Shown: positions 35,270 to 47,154 of the stretch, piece by piece
Layout of the letters: each line of letters opens with the position of its first letter
How positions within the stretch are numbered: the first letter of the stretch is position 1
Assembly: GCA_032158295.1 (NCBI GenBank)
Contig: CM063263.1
Span: 12,844,974 to 12,908,973, forward strand
Origin: Pycnopodia helianthoides
Lineage: Eukaryota > Echinodermata > Asteroidea > Forcipulatida > Asteriidae
Length of the DNA: 64,000 nucleotides
Reading direction: 5' to 3'
Notes under the pieces: generated by a model
What the model was told of the DNA's origin: nothing
The model's input: only the letters and a program-made list of their open reading frames with translations
The model's database searches: none
Translations under genes and position numbers: made by a program

Positions 35270-38200
35270 AGTCAGTAAACCCCAGTTCTTCACATGAACG
35301 CCGAATACATTTCCCGCTCTCTTCGATTAAAAAGAGTATATACCTGGCAGTGGGTAAATATTCAAACCACTTGAGCAAATATGTTCTCCGTGATACTGTA
35401 CCGACAACCATCATCAAACATCTACGCGGTCAAGAGTAAATGGAGAAAAGTTGACTTTGAAAAATGGACACGAGGAGCAAATACGAATCGTATATTCAAC
35501 CTTGTCCATCAATCGTGCAGAGGAAACCAACAATTTAAAAGGATGTTAGTCTCGAGATGTGAAGTCAAGAATGGGCAGCAATCAGAGGGTTGTTTTTCGG
35601 TATTGTCACGGTTGGATGTCGAGATTTGACGCAACAATCAACTTTAGTTTATCCAGACACAAGTTGCGGTGTGGTGGCAGTGGGCGATGAGGTGCTGTAG
35701 TGTACCGTCTACTAGACCTGATGATCGCTTGAGCATGGACACTCTGATGGTCATGTTCACTGCGTCTATACTGAGTGACGTTTGTTAACACCAGCCTGGG
35801 TTTCGAGACTGTCTCACAAACAAAATGAAGCAGTTAGGGCCAAAAATCTGTCTGGGTTGCTTAGAGACGTGCAGATAAGTGGGTATAACATGACACTGAT
35901 TAATGTGTGAGCTGCACGTCGGTGAGTGGTTGATCAATCCGTGACGTCGTAATTATGGTGTATGCTGATTGGTTAGTTCTGCTCATGATGACACCATCAA
36001 GTAAAAAGAAAAACGCTGTTGGTTGAAATATCACGTGGTGAGGTCATCATGGCCGATTGGTGGTTTCTGATTGGTTGCCTCAGATAATCATGATGAAGTC
36101 ATTAGAGAAAGCTATCAGGTATGATATTAATTATTAGTGATACCAAGCTATTTGCTAACATTAACAGATTAATATCCTCAAATTTCAAGTACATAATGGG
36201 AGCGAGTCTATACAAATATCCAGGCATCAGGTACTCAAGTTTTAAACACTAGAAAAGTTACTTATTAACCGAACCAAACTGGCGTTAGTCTTCCTGAGAA
36301 ATCCTACTTTTCTAATCAAATCCTACCATTCTCGCTGCTCTTTCACCAGTACAAAATATGATGCAAAGAGTGACGAGAACGTGTACTTGACGCGGTTAAG
36401 TAGAAAGATAATCACCGTGATGACGCCTGCTTGCTCGTGGGGTTCGTCTGCCTCTAGTCCCCCATCACCATTCACTCACAGACCCGCTCATTATCATCCA
36501 CGCTTGAACTTTGAGCTCAACTCAACCCATCGGTTCCTCCTGGTCATAGCATGACAAATGATGAGATAAAATGCACGGCAAAGTAGCCAGTTGGTCAAGC
36601 AATCAAGATGAAGTGGTTTACTGTGGGCGGGCAAGTCTTTATTACTACCACTTCTGTTGGCTGGTCGTGCACTATTATTCTATTTTTAGAGTGTCTTCCC
36701 TTTTGAACATTCTACAACCATATTGACATCTGTCGTTTTCAGTTTTCAACTTTCACAAACTCATAATATTATAGCTAAGAATGATGTTTAATGTGAATTA
36801 GGCAGTTTTCTCATCTTGAAGGCCGTATTGTGGTCACAGTAGTGGCAAGAATACACTCTAAAAACTCCCGTGTCAGCATTGACCCAGATCTGTGTCCCGT
36901 GGAGACTGACTATCTGGGTCAATTTGACCCGAAATCTGTGTCAAAATGACCCAGAAATGGATCAAACTGACTCAGAAATGGGTCAAATTGACCCACAAAT
37001 GGGTCAAAATGACCAGAGGGTCAGAATCTTAGTTAAATCCCATTAGTGACCAGTTTCCAGTTCAGCCTGACCCATTACTGGGTCAGGCTTCCTAGAACCC
37101 GGAATCCGGGTCAATTCTGACCCGAGATTTGAATGAACAGCCGAATTGAAGAGTTCAACAAACTGTTGTAATCAGCCTCATGGTACTCTGTGAGGGAGAC
37201 CTTTGCTCACGGGATCATGTGAGAATTAGTTCCAAGATTGGAACACCTGACAATCGTTCATGAGCAGCAGATCAAACACTATGTTTAGACGTAAATAATA
37301 AATGACAACATTTTTGATTACAAGTGAGTGAGAGATGCACAAGATGGGAAGATACGGCAGGATGCTGTGATCTCCGAGAGCAAACATTCAAGACAATTAC
37401 TGGCTTCAGAAAGATCCTCAACCTTTCCAGCTCGTGGCGGTCTATCTTTCTACTTTCATCTCTCTCCTCTAATCTGATTAAAGTGGTACAGAGTGCAACA
37501 TGCACTTCAATTTTCCTTCGGTAAATATTAGTTTGATTTGCTTCTTTCTTTTTCTCTCTCTCTCTAAAGTGTCTCGCGCTTCACTCAGATGGCCAAACCT
37601 CCTTGGTAGAAAGATGGAGACTACCCTGGAATCGCTTGAGACCAAAAACGCTTTCCCTTGCCCTGGTTTCTTTCACAAGGAATCGCACTTGGCGTTTTAA
37701 AAATGACAATTATACGGCTCGATCAACAGAAAGTTTGAATTATTTCATTGAAGTAAACCCCCCCCCCCAATTAAAAAAAAAAACCAGAATTTTAAGAATG
37801 CTTATTTAAAAATTTAATTAATTACAGTCTGTAAAGTCAAAAGTTGGTAATGTTACTGGGATGGTGAACAAAATAGTAGGTTTTACAGAATTTTCAGTTT
37901 TACTACAAGTCACTTAAAAATCTGGTTTAAATGTTAGTTTTTCCGAAGTAAGCGGGTACACAGTCACTTTGTATTGCGATTGCAAATAACTTGGTTTTCA
38001 AATTGTTTCATTTCAAACAGTTACTGTTGGTTTGTGATCAGGCGTCGAGTTGCAATAAAACGTGCCTTGAATTATGATACTTAATGGTCATTTGGATGCA
38101 ATCAATGTACAGTGATAACTTATTAACTATCTATTGAGATAAATTGATACATGCAGCACGAATCGTAAGCAATTGCTTGACACCTATAAATGCTGTACAG

Positions 38201-41200
38201 TGCGATGCACTGTTGCGGCAAATCCAACTTCACAATTTGCTCGTTCTGTTCTTCCTTTGCCTCCATTTTGACAACTATAAGAGGTTACACACGATCTTGA
38301 TTCTCCTTTTGGATGAGGTCAAGATAGGCCTATATATACATCTTTGCTCTGGTTAATATTAAAGTTGTTTTAATTAAAACAAAATAGGTGTAGCATGGTG
38401 TGCATATAAACATACGTTTGGTACTCCTAATATCTTGTCATTTCAGTGACAACTGACTGACAAACTGAAGCGAGATTGCGGTTCGGTAATCGTTTTTTTT
38501 AAGATGAGTTTGATGCTCATTGAAAACAGATGTGGATCAAATAAAGGTTAAAGAAATTGTCTGAAGGGTTCCAGAGGGCATCTTGAAAAAAAGTAGGACT
38601 TTGTAAATCCAGAATCTGATGATATCAAGGGTTAAACCGATAAATCACCGCATCCGATTCTGACGGCTGTTTCGATTATTATTATTTGATTTGACAAGAT
38701 TCAGGTCATCGGTTGTGTTAAATTTTGATTTTTTTTTTTTTTTATTTTTTTTTTTTACGATTGACAACTTTAGAGATTCTTGGGTTGCTTGGCCTAGTCC
38801 ACTCTTTGACATTATTCGATTCCTTTTTCACTAAACTCGATTCAGTATACGGTCAAACAATTAGATTAATTTCATGTAGTTAAAGTAAATACGGTTAGTT
38901 ATTCGATTAATTTTCGGTTAAATATGTCAGCAAATATTCGTGAACTATTCGGTTAATGGACGTCGACTACGTCTACTCACGTATTTGAACCATTTTGACT
39001 GATTGACAGTTAAAGTGAATGCAATTTATGACATGAAAACTTGGCAACTCCAAATCGTTTACTCGCTCAGCATATCGTTTTGGCTTGTATAAAGAAAGGA
39101 ACAAAATAATGTTTCTGCGCGGGAACACAAAATTGCCCCAGTTGCCATGTGAAATATACACCATTCAAAATCACATGATGTATGCTCCGTTGTCACGGTA
39201 ACTCTAAGGTATTCGGGGAAAAGGGACCAGCTGGATTGAGGCTTTTATGAATATATGAAAGTTTGGCCCATTATTAGCTTAATGCTATATACACAAATGC
39301 CTTAATTAAGGTTATAAATTAACACGGTTTGCTGTTCATGGATACATTTATCACAGACAAGGTACACACGTTACTGCAGTATGTCTTTACAAAATACAAG
39401 ACTTTAAAAAGGGAAACTCATCTAATTATTTCAACAATACAGTTTAAGAACACTAGCCTTTGCAAATTTGCATTATTCTGAGTGAAAATGGTTAGTTTAG
39501 GGAAAAGGAACACGTTGACATCTGGTCTACTGTTGCTTTAAACAAAACTTGTATAAGTTTGTACCTTGGCCATGAGTTTATGAGAAACACAGTAGGTTTT
39601 AGCAAAAAAAAAATCACCACACCAGATAAGTTCGGTTGAGATGAACGTCATCGAGAAATTGAATTTCTGTTTTCATTATTTCTTATTTCTGTTTGTTTAC
39701 TGAAGCTGTCTCTCAGCAAAGCCTCAAGACGAAGCAATCAGTTCTTGACATCAGCATCTTGGATGCTGCTGCGTCTCCCAGACTCTCATGCACCAAACAT
39801 TAATGTTTCAATCTGATTACAACATGCCACGTTGAGACAACCGGTCGCGTACCCCACCTCGTTACATTACACTATGCCGTGTTATACACAATTACCATCA
39901 TCCAGACTGCACTGGTAGCAATTTGTTTTAAACACAAGCAAACATAACCCGGGAATCCTAATGGCGATTGAGTGTTTATTAACAAGCATTATAAATGAAA
40001 CACTTCGGACTGAAATGGATTTACCCCGCCGGCATCTTTTCAAGTTTTAATTAGTTTTGCCTCTGAGTCTTACCGTTGTCTTTTTGGTGTTTGCTGAAAG
40101 TCAGAAAGAATGATTGATGGTGGCGATTTAGCGGCATCGCACCGTGCAGTTGCAGTTTGGTCTCTACGGGACCAAACGACAAAATGGCCCCGCTACGGAG
40201 CCTCATCCACGCGTGCAACTACAAGACATCAAAACGCATTGTTGCGGATTTTATGGTTTAATCTACACCTATACTCGGTGCTCTTTGGACCGTGCAAAAT
40301 AGCCATCATCTCGGCTGGGATTCGAACCAAGGACTTTCCGCATTCACGCGATGCATTGAATTCTGATATAACAGCAAAGAGATTTACACGTAACCAGAAA
40401 AATAAACACACACAAGTTGATTTCATCTCAGTTGCATTTTTATTGGCTTTGATTAAAACTAAACTAAGAGCATGCAGAAGAAGCAGTCACTATAATAGCT
40501 CAGTGTTCTAAAAACGAGGAAAGAAATTATCGGTGGAAATGAAGGGGCGATGAAGAAAAAACAATTAATTTAATTTGTTATTTCATGACGAATTTTCGGT
40601 GGCAACGCAGAGACACCGTAGAAGGTAAAATTCTGACGTAACGTAACTCGTGCACAGTAAACAGTCACGCCTGACAGTCACGCCTGACGTCATCGTGATC
40701 GTTAAACCGAGACGTTTTTACGTTTTTCTGCGGCCTGGCAACTGACAGTGAAACTGGAAAGGTCATAGAATTGCAGTGGTGATAAAACTGCATCATGCAA
40801 CCAAACCTGTCACTCATTAAAAGATGCGCCAATTGAGCGAGTCGGTAAATATGTTTTCCAACAGTGTACACAAAACAAGAATCACAAGCTCTTGATGGAT
40901 TGACGTTGATTTAATCAGCGATTTTCTGAGTATTTCGTTTAAGAGATTGGTGCGGTGGGAGGATGGGGGGAGGGGTCGAGGCACAGTTGTTGACTGACTA
41001 AACATTCAATGACAAAAAAATTCGATGGGTCAATATTTGTTTTCCATTACAGTTCAGTGTATGACAAACTCCATTATGTGAAAGGGAAGATTAATTCTTA
41101 TATATATAAAGTCGCTTGCTTGACTCGTTAATTAATGCCGTCAAAATATCACAATTACCCAACATTTATTATATTTTTATCCTACTTTAATTAAAAGGTG

Positions 41201-41779
41201 CTTCATCTTCCCCACTATCGACCGTGACCTGCTATTGTTAGTGTAAATTACAGATACAACATAAATCAAACAACGGTTTATGAGAGTTGACGATTATCTT
41301 TCTTAACAGTCTCAAAAAGTGGTCAGTCAGGCCCAGCAAACACAGTTTATTGTTCTGTTGGCCACATGGCATATTTTCAACATGCCTTATATAATTTTTA
41401 CTTGTGTTTACTAAAAGTTTAAACAGTTAAAAAAGGCCACAAAACTACAATTTGGCTGGAGCTGACATAACATCGATGAGACGTATCAAACTTGGATATT
41501 AACAAGAAAGTTTACGTAATGATGACGTCATATGAAATACTGATCTGGGGAGGGAACAGTAGTACTGAGGAAACAGAAATGCAAAAAAATAAAAGAAAAC
41601 AGGAAACCCTTAAACATTTGAATTTTGCCTGTCTTTTTGTAATGGTTGAATAAAAATCATTAATTTACATACTCGAACAATCTCCTCGTATAGGGCGCAT
41701 ATGCTTTTCAAATGGTACCGTAAAGAAAATGTCGAAAATGCTTACTCTAAATTTATGCAAGTAATTTGAAATATTTTCT
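35270..41779. other. Gene-poor interval between the second GPCR and the FReD cluster
   Basis: No supportable gene. Contains a TGACCC-rich repeat (~36853-37130), CT and T runs (37550-37575, 38730-38757) and a C-run (37760-37769). A possible SINE-like stretch lies at ~40110-40350 (GGGATTCGAACC, with the hairpin GTTTGGTC/GACCAAAC). Open frames at 37272-37809 and 40110-40511 are not recognisable. Confidence 0.45.
36853..37130. repeat. TGACCC/GGGTCA-rich dispersed repeat, copy 2
   Basis: Begins ACACTCTAAAAACTC and carries about eleven TGACCC or GGGTCA hexamers, several as inverted pairs such as TGACCCATTACTGGGTCA. Homologous to 32130-32345. Confidence 0.65.
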
Positions 41780-44361
41780 TTACTGTTTCTTGTTCTTTTT
41801 ATTCTTTCTAGGTTGGATGGTTCGATCTCCGTCCAGTTCACCGTCCCCAGATTCTCCTTCAAGGAGATCCTGTTGCTCCGTCCTCTTCTTATTTTCTTCC
41901 TCACTGTCATCGTCATCGTCATCCTCATCTATGCCTCGAGCCCGCTCACGATCTGCATCTACCATTGGCCGAAACTTTAACTCTGTTTTACGAAGTGAGT
42001 AGGTCACGCCCCTCCACGTCTCCCACATCACCCCTTCACCGAAATCCGTGTGCACGCCGGCCAGGTAGCGGGCATTGAGGTTACTGTTACCACATACGCG
42101 TGGGTACCACCACGCCCCACCCCTGAACGAAGGACACGCCCCTCCGGACAGATCGCTGTCACGTGTTGAGAAGGGACTGTCCGTATGTGCACTCAGTGAA
42201 TCACCTGTTATGAGCAAAACACATGGAAGGGAGGATGTAAGGCTGGATCGGTTCCACACTAATCAACAAAAATGGATTAAATTTAGCAATGACCAATGCA
42301 CAATTCAAGGAGAGAGGGGGGTCCCTCGTGAGCTGTAAAACCACAAAAACTGGGGTGTTAAAATTGACACCATGGGTGTTGTCACATATAATACACCCAA
42401 GAGAGAATCAAAACTAACAGGGTGTTAAAATAACACCAATATGATTATGTTGGCAGAAATAAGTGTTATTTGAACACCCTTTTGATGTAAATTTTGATTC
42501 CTTTTTTGTGTGACAACACCCATGGTGTAAATGTTAACACCCCAGTGTTTGCAGTGTGAGAGAACTCCAAGGACTTGGGAATGATGGTAATGGAAGTGAT
42601 TACATACCAGCCTTTCCACCTGTAAAGTTGCCAATGTGTAACCTGTAATTTCGCGTCTCCATTCCGACTCGAAAATCAGCGTACATTGCCGAGGCCTTCT
42701 TGCCGTCGAAATCCTCCAGATCTACCCGGAGAAGGTAATCGGCTTGCATTGTGATGTGGTAGAGGTGTTCGTTGCCTAACCAGAACTCTGAGCCAAGTCG
42801 ACCGAATCCGAGTCGATAATCCATCCAGCGTATGTTGAAATCTTCACGGCCGTCATAGCGACGCTGGAAAACCTGCATTAAGCCATTAGTTTCACCAGTC
42901 AAAATGACATGTTGGATTTTATTTTGAGTAAAACGAGTTCATTAATTGAATTCAAATTCAAAAGGTTTACTTTAATTATAGAAGTCACTTTAAATAAAAT
43001 TATAATATTTACTGTTTCGATTATACATAATGATAGTTTTAAAAACTGTTTTAAAGATTAAATTGGTTTAAAGTTTTTTCAATTGTTCTATAAAGAACGA
43101 ATTAGTCTTTACCGTCCAGCCACCTCCGTCTGTTTCCATGTCGCAGTACACGCGGAGTGATATACATAGGTAGACATCCTGCGGAAATATTGTGTACACC
43201 CCACTTTTTGTCACCCCTTTGTCTTGAATATCCTTACAGTCTTTGGGTAAAGGTTCTGATGGATAAACACAAGAAATTGATTTCGAACCCATGTCTCACC
43301 AAATTAAAATACTCGGAAAAACCAGCTGAGTAAGAAAAGAAAACCTTGGCAGCGGTGGGATTCGAACCCACGCCATCGAAATGACTGGTGCCTTAAACCA
43401 GCGCCTTAGACCGCTCGGCCACGCTACCTCCATGGGTAACAGAGCAACATCATTGCATTTATTCTACTAAATATTGACATTGCACTATCAATAATCTAAA
43501 GTCAACACAACGGTCGAAGATAAGATCAATGGTAAATAATTAATTACAATCAGTCAATGCAATGTGAAGTCGCAGTACCAGCTCAATGTGCTTCTATTCT
43601 GATGTTTACCACGGTGTGTTTGCAAACAATTACATTATTTAACAATTAAATGCAGCAGTGTGATGTGAGGTGTTACTCTTGCCAATGTTCTCTATTATTA
43701 TGTTGTACTGCACTGTCAAAATATGGTTGTTGTCTTAATTATACTTCTTTGTTTAAGAAGTTTACTGTCCTGTTCTGGAGCTTTAATCAATTTTAGACAT
43801 GTAAATTTTCATTTTTTTTTCTTTTTAAAGAGTGGACAATAAAGAGTTGAATATAAATAGTCAGTCATTAATACTTATTAAGAGTTTGAATTACAGTTGC
43901 AACAGTGTTATAAGTTTACACTTGCACGAATGCCTTATTTCTTGGGAAACTTCCCCCCAACAAAATTTCCAGAATTTATTTTGAAGTTGTCTCGTGCACT
44001 ATAAAGTCATGAAACCATAAACTGCTACGTCAGCAAAGAACAGGCATGTGTGACATTGTATCATTCACAGTGGTAGGTAGACGACCAGGCACGACGCCTG
44101 ACATGACAAACATTATGACTGACACACATTAAACATTCACACACTGACTCACTCCTCACCCCCAAAACACAAGAGGACCATTTTCTCTAAACATAGTTTC
44201 CACTCACCTTGTGCCAAGACATACGACCCTAACCCCTCACAAGGTTGTTCACATTGTCCATTGCAAATCCAAGCGTATCTGACCAACAACAACGCAAACA
44301 GTAGGCAAAACTTGCAGAGGGAAACGCATCTCAAGAAAGGCCCCATCTTGAATAATAACAT
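41780..44361 (-). CDS. Secreted fibrinogen-related (FReD) protein A, complete, four exons
   Basis: A ficolin/FGLA-like secreted lectin; such proteins usually bind acetylated or microbial glycans. Exons: 44208-44361 (ATG at 44361), 43113-43255, 42608-42872 and 41780-42204, with phases 1-0-1, giving 328 residues. Residues 1-~35 form a signal peptide (hydrophobic LCKFCLLFALLLVRYAW). The FReD runs ~52-268 with PKDCKDIQDKG, GVYTIFP, DGGGWT, DYRLGFG, EFWLGNE and GGAWWYPRVCGNSNLNARY. The Ca-binding loop is altered (TRDSDLSGGAC in place of DxDND..NCA). A 60-residue charged tail follows the domain: DEDDDDDDSEEENKK, then a Lys-rich end. There is no collagen region. The gene is paralogous to and inverted relative to genes B and C downstream. 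Confidence 0.9.
42342..42556. mobile_element. MITE in intron 3 of FReD gene A
   Basis: Inverted ends ACTGGGGTGTTAA and TTAACACCCCAGT, with inner blocks CACCATGGGTGTTGTCACA and TGTGACAACACCCATGGTGT. It accounts for about half of the 403-bp intron. Non-coding. Confidence 0.8.
43347..43428 (-). tRNA. tRNA-Leu (anticodon AAG)
   Basis: 82 nt reading GGTAGCGTGGCCGAGCGG at the 5' end. The acceptor stem GGTAGCG/CGCTGCC has one G-T-type mismatch, as in other animal Leu-tRNAs. The anticodon stem CTGGT/ACCAG holds the loop TTAAGGC, giving anticodon AAG. A long variable arm is present, and the T arm reads GGTTCGAATCC. A box TGGCCGAGCGG and B box GGTTCGAATCC are both intact, and a T-rich Pol III stop (TTTTCTTTT) follows. 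There is no encoded CCA or intron. It lies inside intron 1 of FReD gene A on the same strand. Confidence 0.96.
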
Positions 44362-44802
44362 ACAACTGAGTAGGGATCAGCAGCCCACTACACCGAGAGT
44401 CTTATCGTCCTTTCTGACCCCAAACGAGCTCGCGGTCGCCCTTCAAGGCCTTCTCGCTTCTTAGACGACTCTTATGTCTGATAGAGGACCGGTTTCACAT
44501 TTCAGAAATAAAGGAATTGATATTTACGAGGGTTGTTATTGTTCTCGATGGGACATCGGCTCAAGAGTGAACAGGTGCGAGGAGATTTCTAGTTTAGACT
44601 GTACATTACAAAAAAATGGGAAATCAGAAATAAAATTCCTAAATTACCTTGTACAAAGTCCCAGACTATTAAAGATGTTCAGAAACTTTGTATACCAAAA
44701 TATACTCTACTAAGCATATATGGAATCTTACGGGTTTAGGAATTTAATAATTAATTCAATATGAGGTCAACTTTAGGTCAATCAAAACGCTATTAGGAGT
44801 AT

Positions 44803-44934
44803 TAGGCCGTGTCAGAATTAGCGGCTACGGCTACGGCTACAGCTAGATTTCCGCGTTGTCATGCGGTGAAGTATAGGATGTCCTTAGCAACACCCTTAGC
44901 AACAGTCGTAGCCGCCAATGCGGACACGGCCTTA
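44803..44934. mobile_element. Short MITE with TAGGCC ends (copy 2)
   Basis: TAGGCCGTGTCAGAATTAGC and the reversed right end TAAGGCCGTGTCCGCATTGG, with GGCTACGGCTACGG and CCTTAGCAACACCCTTAGCA inside. Same family as 780-916. Confidence 0.7.
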
Positions 44935-45752
44935 CTTAATTAGGACAGAAACAAGAAACTCTACTAGTCTGCTCTCATGACATGATTGTTGATAAGTTTA
45001 ACATAATACAGCACCGAAATGATTCCTAGCGCCCTCTACAGTTGTTATTAATCTTACAATGCTGACCAGACTAGATGTTGATCAACCCAAAGTCAAACAA
45101 GTTATTTTTGGTAGGAGTAATTGGTTGGTTTGACAACGTAAGAGACTGAACCATGCGCACATGGAGGACATAATCATGCAGTCCTCCGTGTAGTCTTAAG
45201 ATCACCTAACCTGAAAATCTGACGTCTTACTTCCAGGCTAAAGACAGGGGACCAGTCTAAACTTGAATCCCCTGGATGGAGAAGGCGAGGTAAATAGTCA
45301 CTTGGTGGCGCTATTCGAACAAAAGTCTCAATGTCATCATGACAAACAACAAGAACATTTTGAAAAAAAATATTATATTTTTTTTAGTAAATATCAAAAC
45401 GACTCAACTCACACGAGGCCTTTAGGAGGAAAGTTAGACCAACAGATGGCGCTGTTGTATCCCAATGAGGATTTATCTATTTACCTATCTGCTCAGCCAT
45501 AAACTGTCGTCTACGTCACAATACTACCAGAATGCAAGAGTCGTACCATTTGCTGAAATAGCTACGCTTTACTAATAATGAACAGGCGTCAATGAATAAT
45601 CCATGTTGAACCATCGATAACTGAACAACGTTGGACGTAAATGGTGTTTGAAGCTTTGCATGGTGTGGAGAATAAGAGAAACTTTAAATATAAATATGAA
45701 TAGTAAACTTGCGGGTACAACCATGGTAAAATGTCTCTTTTGAACGAGTGGT

Positions 45753-45768
45753 GGCTCTGAAAAGAGCC
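45753..45768 (-). promoter_or_regulatory. Histone mRNA 3' stem-loop (SLBP site), left arm
   Basis: The same 16-base sequence as the right-arm site, on the minus strand, followed by ACCACTCGTTCAAAAGAGAC. The two sites point away from each other. Confidence 0.72.
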
Positions 45769-45841
45769 GGTTTGGTCTCGACGTTTCGAACAGTATACTC
45801 TGCTCGTCTTTAGGAGAATGTCGAAACGTCGAGACCAAACC

Positions 45842-45857
45842 GGCTCTTTTCAGAGCC
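45842..45857 (+). promoter_or_regulatory. Histone mRNA 3' stem-loop (SLBP site), right arm
   Basis: GGCTCTTTTCAGAGCC matches the metazoan replication-dependent histone stem-loop in full: 6-bp stem, 4-base loop TTTC-type, GG at the base. ACCA follows, as in many animal histone genes, and a CAAAAGAGA block sits where the U7-binding downstream element is expected. No histone ORF lies nearby on this strand. Confidence 0.75.
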
Positions 45858-47154
45858 ACCACTCCTTCAAAAGAGACTTTACTCATGGTTGTACCCGCAA
45901 GTTTACTATTCATATTTAACGTTGGACGTGATGGCTATTTTTAGAATGCCCTTCATCATGTATCTGCCTTCCATTACCTTGTAGTGATGTAGAATCTGAA
46001 TCACTGTATAGCGACCAGACTTAATGCCACAGGGGAAGTAAATCACGTCAAACACCGTCTAATACGCATTTGCAGCGAGATTTGATGGTTCCAGTACGTC
46101 CATTGAACACGAACAGGTGCATAACGTCAAAGGGTCAATTAGTCAAACCTTTATATAGCGGACACGTCGCAATTAATTCCAGCTTTTAACCTTTTAATTG
46201 TAATGTAGACAGGTTTATGCTGAATCGGTAATGGGAGAGGGATCTCTCCAAAGTGGTGTCCCCCATATTCTGGCCAGAAAAAATATGCAAAACAGTCAAT
46301 TTAATAGCAATACAAAAATAGAATATGTACATACACAAAAAAGGGAAAAAAAGGTTAATTACAAAACCACTCTGTCTCATGATTAGAATCGACGTGGATT
46401 TAGGTACAGAGAACGGTTGCAGAACACAACTATCACACAAACATAGTGTACACCAATTAACCAAATCTGAGGTACCTTTCCAATTTTGTATTGACCTTAA
46501 TTATTGGGCAGAGAGGAACAAGGGTCAGCTCCTTTCCGAACCTTCAACTGGAGTAAATTTGAGTAATAAGTACGAAAATAAAACTTTTTTTTTTGTCAAG
46601 GGATTGCCATGAATGTGTGTCATCCTTGCTTCCGTTGCCTAAATTGTGCCCTTTTATTGACCTTATCCGCTCGTTGGTGTCAGGGAGTACACAGACGTTA
46701 TGACGTGCACCGTTTAAAGGGATTCATTTCACAAACTCGTCCCGCAAGTCTTACTGCTTCATATCTTAACCCAGATCCCCAAACTTGTTGTGAAATATTT
46801 CAAATGCTGAAAACTAAAGATCGGATACGATTTAACAGGAAATGCTAAGATGTTCAACAAGGTAATTTATGGTCAGAGACGATGAGGGCGTTCAGTGAGG
46901 GTTTGTCCTCTTGCCAACCTACCTTCTTTGAAATAGACTGTCCCTCGTTACGTACATAGACTATGAATCATCTAGCCAAGCCGGCCGGCTGATGTGCTCG
47001 TGAAGGGGGCTACACCTCTTTTTACCACTACGCCAAGAGGCTCAACCATCACCTAGCCCTTCGGAACACTCTGCTACTAACTGCTTTATGTGACTGTGAA
47101 CAGTTTGACTTAAGAAGATATCTAGGGTTTTAGATTTGTAAGTGCCTCTTCAAG

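Larger units (their letters stand above)
45691..45918. repeat. Long inverted repeat; each arm carries a histone-type 3' stem-loop
   Basis: The left arm 45691-45789 and right arm 45820-45918 are near-perfect reverse complements (about 99 bp each, a handful of differences) around a 30-bp loop. Each arm includes the exact 16-base sequence GGCTCTTTTCAGAGCC followed by ACCACTC. The right arm reads on the plus strand (45842-45857) and the left arm on the minus strand (45768-45753). A purine-rich CAAAAGAGA follows ~10 bases downstream in each arm. The loop and arm tips carry TTCGAAACGTCGAGACC. No coding frame. Origin unknown; it could be a mobile element or an inverted duplication of a histone gene 3' end. 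Confidence 0.9.
44362..47154. other. Interval between FReD A and FReD B
   Basis: Serves as the shared upstream region of the divergent genes A (minus) and B (plus). Apart from the TAGGCC MITE and the histone-stem-loop inverted repeat I see no gene. No clear TATA box was found for either gene. Confidence 0.5.

Noticed and set aside
40110..40511. 133-residue open frame
   Set aside because: Overlaps a SINE-like stretch with GGGATTCGAACC and a hairpin; no protein similarity recognised.
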